From Pseudomonas hamedanensis (lineage in GTDB: Bacteria; Pseudomonadota; Gammaproteobacteria; Pseudomonadales; Pseudomonadaceae), in the NCBI RefSeq assembly GCF_014268595.2, contig NZ_CP077091.1:1200501-1264500 (forward strand): a stretch of 64,000 nt of DNA, written 5' to 3'. This document shows positions 60,629 through 64,000 of the stretch, one piece after another. The position numbers and the translations under genes were made by a program. Below the pieces are notes generated by a model. It was not told where the DNA came from and did no database searches. It saw only the letters and a list, made by a program, of their open reading frames with translations. How positions within the stretch are numbered: position 1 is the stretch's first letter; each line of letters starts with the position of its first letter.

Positions 60629-61558
60629 TCATGCCAGTGACTGGCGCGTCACAACCGGCACTCGCAGCGCCATCAACTCCACCACCCAATCAATAAACAC
60701 CCGCAACTTGAGGCTGACATGCCGGTTCGGCGGGTAGGCGATGTAAAGGGGCATCGGTTCAAGCTGCCAGTCTTCGAACAGCGGCACCAATTCTCCGTTT
60801 GCCACAGGCGCGTCAGACATGTACGTGGGCAACCACAGCACGCCCAACCCGGCGAGGCCCGCCGCGAGGTAGGCGTTGCCGTCGTCGACCGCGAGCACGT
60901 GGCGGCCTTTGATTTGCAACTGCTCAGCACCGTTGTGCAAGGCATAAGGCACGGGTTTGCCCGTGCGCGCCCAAAGAAAAGCGACGACGCGGTGATGGGA
61001 GTCTTCCAGTTCCAGCGGATGCGCCGGCGTGCCCTCGCGAGCCAGATACACTGGCGCGGCAAACACGCCCAATGGCAGATCAGCGACCTTGCGCGCCATC
61101 AGCGATTGATCGAGCAGTTCGCCACCGCGCACCACGCAATCGACGTTCTCATCGATGATGTCGACAATGCGGTCGCTGACGCCCATGTCGATCTGGATAT
61201 CCGGGTAGCGCGCATGAAACGCTGGCAAGGCCGGCACCAGAATCAGCCGCGCGAACGGGCTCGGCACGTCGATGCGCAAGCGCCCGCGTGGCCGTGCGGC
61301 GGCGCCGGGCAGGCTGGTTTCGGCGTCGTCCAGATCGGCCAGCAGCTTGATCACCCGCTCGTAATACGCCGCACCATCGGCGGTGACGTTGACTTTGCGC
61401 GTGGTGCGATTAAGCAACCGCACCCGCAAGCGCGCCTCCAGTTGCTGCACCAGTTGGGTGACAGTGGTCTTGCTCATGTGCAAGGTCTCGGCGGCTTTGG
61501 TGAAACTGCCCGCCTCGACCACCCGGGCAAAGGCCTGCATCGCATCGAACCGGTCCAT
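60629..61558 (-). CDS. LysR-family transcriptional regulator
   Basis: A 309-residue LysR regulator of the CrgA/DsdC-like group. HTH: AFARVVEAGSFTKAAETLHM, then SKTTVTQLVQQLEARL and LLNRTTRKVNVTADG. The effector domain includes RGRLRIDVPSPFARLILVPAL and VRGGELLDQSLMARKVADLP. ATG 61558 has GAGG 6 bp upstream. It is divergent from the RidA-like gene 111 bp away, which it probably controls. The inducer is unknown. Confidence 0.92.
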   Translation of the reverse strand: MDRFDAMQAFARVVEAGSFTKAAETLHMSKTTVTQLVQQLEARLRVRLLNRTTRKVNVTADGAAYYERVIKLLADLDDAETSLPGAAARPRGRLRIDVPSPFARLILVPALPAFHARYPDIQIDMGVSDRIVDIIDENVDCVVRGGELLDQSLMARKVADLPLGVFAAPVYLAREGTPAHPLELEDSHHRVVAFLWARTGKPVPYALHNGAEQLQIKGRHVLAVDDGNAYLAAGLAGLGVLWLPTYMSDAPVANGELVPLFEDWQLEPMPLYIAYPPNRHVSLKLRVFIDWVVELMALRVPVVTRQSLA

Positions 61559-61669
61559 TGGCGCCTCGATTGTTTGGCAATTACAAACAGTGAACGCCAA
61601 GCTTGCGCGTTTATCGCCCGCCTGCAAATACCTACAGTCGGCCCATCAACCCAATGATGGAGTCATCCA

Positions 61670-62068
61670 ATGAACAAGCGCGACGTTGTATTCCCACCTG
61701 CCCGCCATGCTCTTTACGAGCGTCACCGCTATTCGCCGGCGATTCGTTCCAACGGCTTTCTGTTTGTCTCGGGACAAGTCGGCAGCCGGGAGGACGGTTC
61801 ACCCGAGGCAGATCTGCGTGATCAGGTGCGCACGGCTTTTAATAACCTCAATGCAATTCTCGCTGAGGCTGGTTGCAGCTTCGATGATGCAGTGGATGTC
61901 ACGGTGTTCATGGTCGATCCGCATTCGACGTTCGAAACGATCTGGAGTGTGGTGCCGGAGTTTTGGGGCGAAGCACCGTTCCCGACTGTCACCGCTGTCG
62001 GCGTGACCTGGCTGGCGGGTTTCGATTTTGAAATCAAGGTGATTGCGAAACTGCCCGAAGCGGCCTGA
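61670..62068 (+). CDS. RidA/YjgF-family protein (divergent from LysR)
   Basis: A 132-residue RidA-fold protein. The pattern SNGFLFVSGQVGSREDGSPEA and VTVFMVDPHSTFETI..WSVVPEFWGEAPFPTVTAVGV replaces the R-x-x-V-x-V-x-x-L Arg of RidA by T-V-T-A-V-G-V, so the canonical substrate-binding Arg is missing and this is likely a non-RidA subfamily. TGGAG lies 8 bp upstream of ATG. It is paired divergently with a LysR gene, an arrangement seen for detoxification or catabolic RidA relatives. Confidence 0.9.
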   Translation: MNKRDVVFPPARHALYERHRYSPAIRSNGFLFVSGQVGSREDGSPEADLRDQVRTAFNNLNAILAEAGCSFDDAVDVTVFMVDPHSTFETIWSVVPEFWGEAPFPTVTAVGVTWLAGFDFEIKVIAKLPEAA

Positions 62069-62225
62069 CCGGTACAGCACATAAACAGACACAACGCGCC
62101 GGCACGGAGGCTGGCCAATCTCCTCGCGAATGCGTATAACCTCGCCGTTTCGTCTACCCTGACGTGGCGCGCCGTTAACTACCGGTGGCCCTTCGAATGT
62201 TGACGCTTACGAAACGGAGAATTCC

Positions 62226-63089
62226 ATGCTCAAACGAACCCTGGCCCTGACCGCCGGCCTGGCCCTGTCTCTTTCTGCATTGATGACGCAAGCCGCCGAG
62301 GTCTTGCGTGTCAGCGCGATTCCCGATGAAGCCCCGACCGAGCTGCTGCGCAAATTCGAGCCACTGGGGGCTTATCTGGAACAGCAACTGGGCATGAAAG
62401 TGCAGTTCGTGCCGGTGGCCGACTATCCGGCCGTGGTCGAAGCGCTCGCCACTGATCGCCTCGACATGGCCTGGCTCGGGGGATTCACCTTTGTCCAGGC
62501 GCGTTTGAAAACCGACGCGACCACCCCGGTAATCCCGTTGGTGCAGCGCGAACAGGATGCGCAGTTCACCAGCAAGTTCATCACCGCCGACCCGAACGTG
62601 AAAAGCCTCGCTGATCTGAAGGGCAAGACCTTCGCTTTCGGTTCCGTCTCTTCCACGTCCGGCAGCCTGATGCCGCGTTACTTCATGCTCAAGAATGACG
62701 GCATCAAGCCGGAAGCCTATTTCAGTCGCGTCGCCTACTCCGGCGCGCATGACGCCACCGTTGCCTGGGTACAGGCCGGCAAGGTCGATGCCGGTGTGTT
62801 GAACGCCAGCGTCTGGCAGAAGCTGGTCGATGCCGGCAAGGTCGACACCAACAAGGTCAAGGTCTTCGCCACCACGCCAACCTACTTCGATTACAACTGG
62901 ACCGTGCGCGGCACCCTTGATCCGAAGCTGGCGGCGAAAATCAAGAAAGCCTTCCTCGACCTCGACCCGGCCAATCCTGAGCAGAAGAAGATTCTTGATC
63001 TGCAGGCGGCCAGTCGCTTCATCGACACCAAGCCTGAAAACTACAAGGGCATCGAGGAAGCCGCCCGCGCCGCCGAACTGCTGAAATGA
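62226..63089 (+). CDS. PhnD-like oxyanion-binding periplasmic protein (putative selenate importer)
   Basis: A 287-residue solute-binding protein with signal peptide (ends QAA, residue 24). Fold landmarks: IPDEAPTELLRKFEPLGAYL, VPVADYPAVVEALATDRLDM, and the ligand loop GKTFAFGSVSSTSGSLMPRYF. It belongs to the PhnD/SsuA-like group; Pseudomonas members of this branch are labelled putative selenate-binding (from memory), while classic PhnD binds phosphonates. ACGGAG lies 5 bp before the ATG. Its stop overlaps the ATPase start (ATGA), and a permease gene follows, so it is the first gene of an importer operon. Confidence 0.88.
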   Translation: MLKRTLALTAGLALSLSALMTQAAEVLRVSAIPDEAPTELLRKFEPLGAYLEQQLGMKVQFVPVADYPAVVEALATDRLDMAWLGGFTFVQARLKTDATTPVIPLVQREQDAQFTSKFITADPNVKSLADLKGKTFAFGSVSSTSGSLMPRYFMLKNDGIKPEAYFSRVAYSGAHDATVAWVQAGKVDAGVLNASVWQKLVDAGKVDTNKVKVFATTPTYFDYNWTVRGTLDPKLAAKIKKAFLDLDPANPEQKKILDLQAASRFIDTKPENYKGIEEAARAAELLK

Positions 63090-63883
63090 CCCTACGCCTT
63101 CACCAGGGCAGCCTGCGCCACGCCAACGGCGTCGAAGCCCTTCGCGGTGTCGACGTGCAGATTGGCGTCGGCGAACAGGTCGCGATCATCGGCCCGTCCG
63201 GTGCCGGCAAGTCGAGTTTGCTCAACCTGCTGGCAACCGCGCTGAAGCCCAGCAGCGGCGAGATCGAGGTACTTGGCGAACGTGCCTGGCACGTGTCGTC
63301 CCCACAACGCCAGCGCCTGCGGGCGCGCATCGGTCTGGTGCATCAGGCGCCGCCGATTCCGCCGCGTCAACGGGTCATCACCGCGGTGCTGGCCGGCAAG
63401 CTCGGTCAGTGGAGTCTGGGCAAAAGTCTGTTGAATCTGCTGCATCCGCTGGATGTGGCCGGTGCGCGCGCCGCACTGGCGCAACTGGATCTGGGCGAAA
63501 AATTGTTCGCCCATTGCCAGCAATTGTCCGGTGGGCAATTGCAGCGCGTCGGTATTGCCCGGGTGTTGTATCAGGCGCCGGAAATTCTGCTGGCCGACGA
63601 GCCGGTCTCGGCGATGGACCCGGTGCTGGCCGGGCATACGCTGTCGATCCTGGCGCGCCATGCCCGCGAGCATAACGTGACGCTGGTGGCGAGCCTGCAC
63701 GCGGTGGAACTGGCGCTGGCGCACTTCCCACGGGTCATCGGTTTGCGCGACGGCCAAGTTCTTTTCGACTGCCCTTCTGATGAAGTCAGCCGAGACAAGC
63801 TCGATGCGCTGTACGCCAACGAACAACTGCAATCGCCAACCGCTGCGGTGGCGCCGTTGATTGTGCAGATCCCGCGATGCTGA
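63086..63883 (+). CDS. PhnC-like ABC transporter ATP-binding protein
   Basis: A 265-residue ATPase. Walker A is GPSGAGKSS, signature LSGGQLQRV, Walker B ILLADEPVSAMDP, followed by the H-loop ASLHAVELA. Spacing and VHQAPPIPPRQRVITAVLAG match the PhnC group. It starts 4 bp before the binding-protein stop and ends 7 bp after the permease start, so the three genes are tightly coupled. Substrate as for the binding protein (phosphonate- or selenate-like oxyanion). Confidence 0.92.
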   Translation: MTLRLHQGSLRHANGVEALRGVDVQIGVGEQVAIIGPSGAGKSSLLNLLATALKPSSGEIEVLGERAWHVSSPQRQRLRARIGLVHQAPPIPPRQRVITAVLAGKLGQWSLGKSLLNLLHPLDVAGARAALAQLDLGEKLFAHCQQLSGGQLQRVGIARVLYQAPEILLADEPVSAMDPVLAGHTLSILARHAREHNVTLVASLHAVELALAHFPRVIGLRDGQVLFDCPSDEVSRDKLDALYANEQLQSPTAAVAPLIVQIPRC

Positions 63884-64000
63884 AAACGGACACACGCGAC
63901 CCTGCGGCGTGGCCGCGATTACTGCTCACCGTCCTGGCGATTGCCCTGCTGTGGCCGGGCATCCTCCTCAGTGAACTTGATCTGGGTGTGCTGTTTCAAG
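63877..64000 (+). CDS. PhnE-like permease, N-terminal part (cut by window end)
   Basis: Forty-one residues are visible: MLKTDTRDPAAWPRLLLTVL and onward, with a first membrane helix (RLLLTVLAIALLWPGILL) after a short polar N-terminus. The ATG overlaps the ATPase gene end. Given the operon order it should be the PhnE-type permease of the importer. Confidence 0.8.
   Translation, partial: MLKTDTRDPAAWPRLLLTVLAIALLWPGILLSELDLGVLFQ

Overview
The window looks like chromosomal DNA of a fluorescent-group Pseudomonas. Coding density and GC are high. The typical paired REP elements (GAGCCTGCTCGCGA core) recur between genes, and nearly every gene has its closest recognisable relatives in Pseudomonas: RlhA, orphan CcoN/CcoQ, GlxA-type AraC regulators, and a phdA/pdtB/exbBD/tonB locus. 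No prophage, integrase or CRISPR array is visible.

Layout. 1-2622: tail of an orphan cbb3 oxidase subunit (ccoN) with a ccoQ-like partner, a conserved hypothetical, an amino-acid racemase and a YhhY-type acetyltransferase. 3049-6711: a large Ig-like-repeat surface protein broken by two single-base frameshifts, with an AT-rich C-terminal tip. 6974-17153: a LysR regulator followed by a nine-gene minus-strand operon: Phd/DUF772 hybrid, TpsB transporter, DUF2341-LamG-ExbB fusion, ExbD, TonB, porin, coiled-coil periplasmic protein, YbjN protein and PpiC isomerase. It resembles the P. aeruginosa PA0691-PA0701 (pdt) locus but lacks the TpsA exoprotein; a PhoB-box-like site sits upstream. 17530-23912: GapN-type dehydrogenase, YiaW/YiaV/FUSC efflux-type trio, DMT exporter with Lrp regulator, and YccA.

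24036-32459: tRNA-Ser followed by an 8.3 kb block (hydrolase, AraC/MFS pair, FecI-FecR-TonB siderophore receptor) bracketed by a nearly identical 43/44 bp direct repeat. 32491-44833: a probable betaine catabolic island with a ProVWX-type importer, GlxA-AraC regulator, flavin oxidoreductase, DapA-family lyase and aldehyde dehydrogenase on the minus strand, and LysR, MmgE/PrpD and a GbcA-like Rieske oxygenase on the plus strand. The enzyme set would fit conversion of a (hydroxy)proline-betaine-like compound to a central 2-oxoacid; the substrate is inferred.

45190-53339: small proteins, a metallo-beta-lactamase-fold hydrolase, two tandem GH13 glucosidase-type enzymes, a short-chain dehydrogenase and an ABC exporter. 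53425-58175: glycine-rich secreted protein, cupin, RidA, an array of REP pairs on a ~135 bp period, rlhA and tRNA-Gln. 58493-64000: secreted epoxide-hydrolase-like protein, GlxA-AraC and LysR regulators, a second RidA, and the start of a PhnDCE-like (putative selenate) ABC importer that runs off the end.
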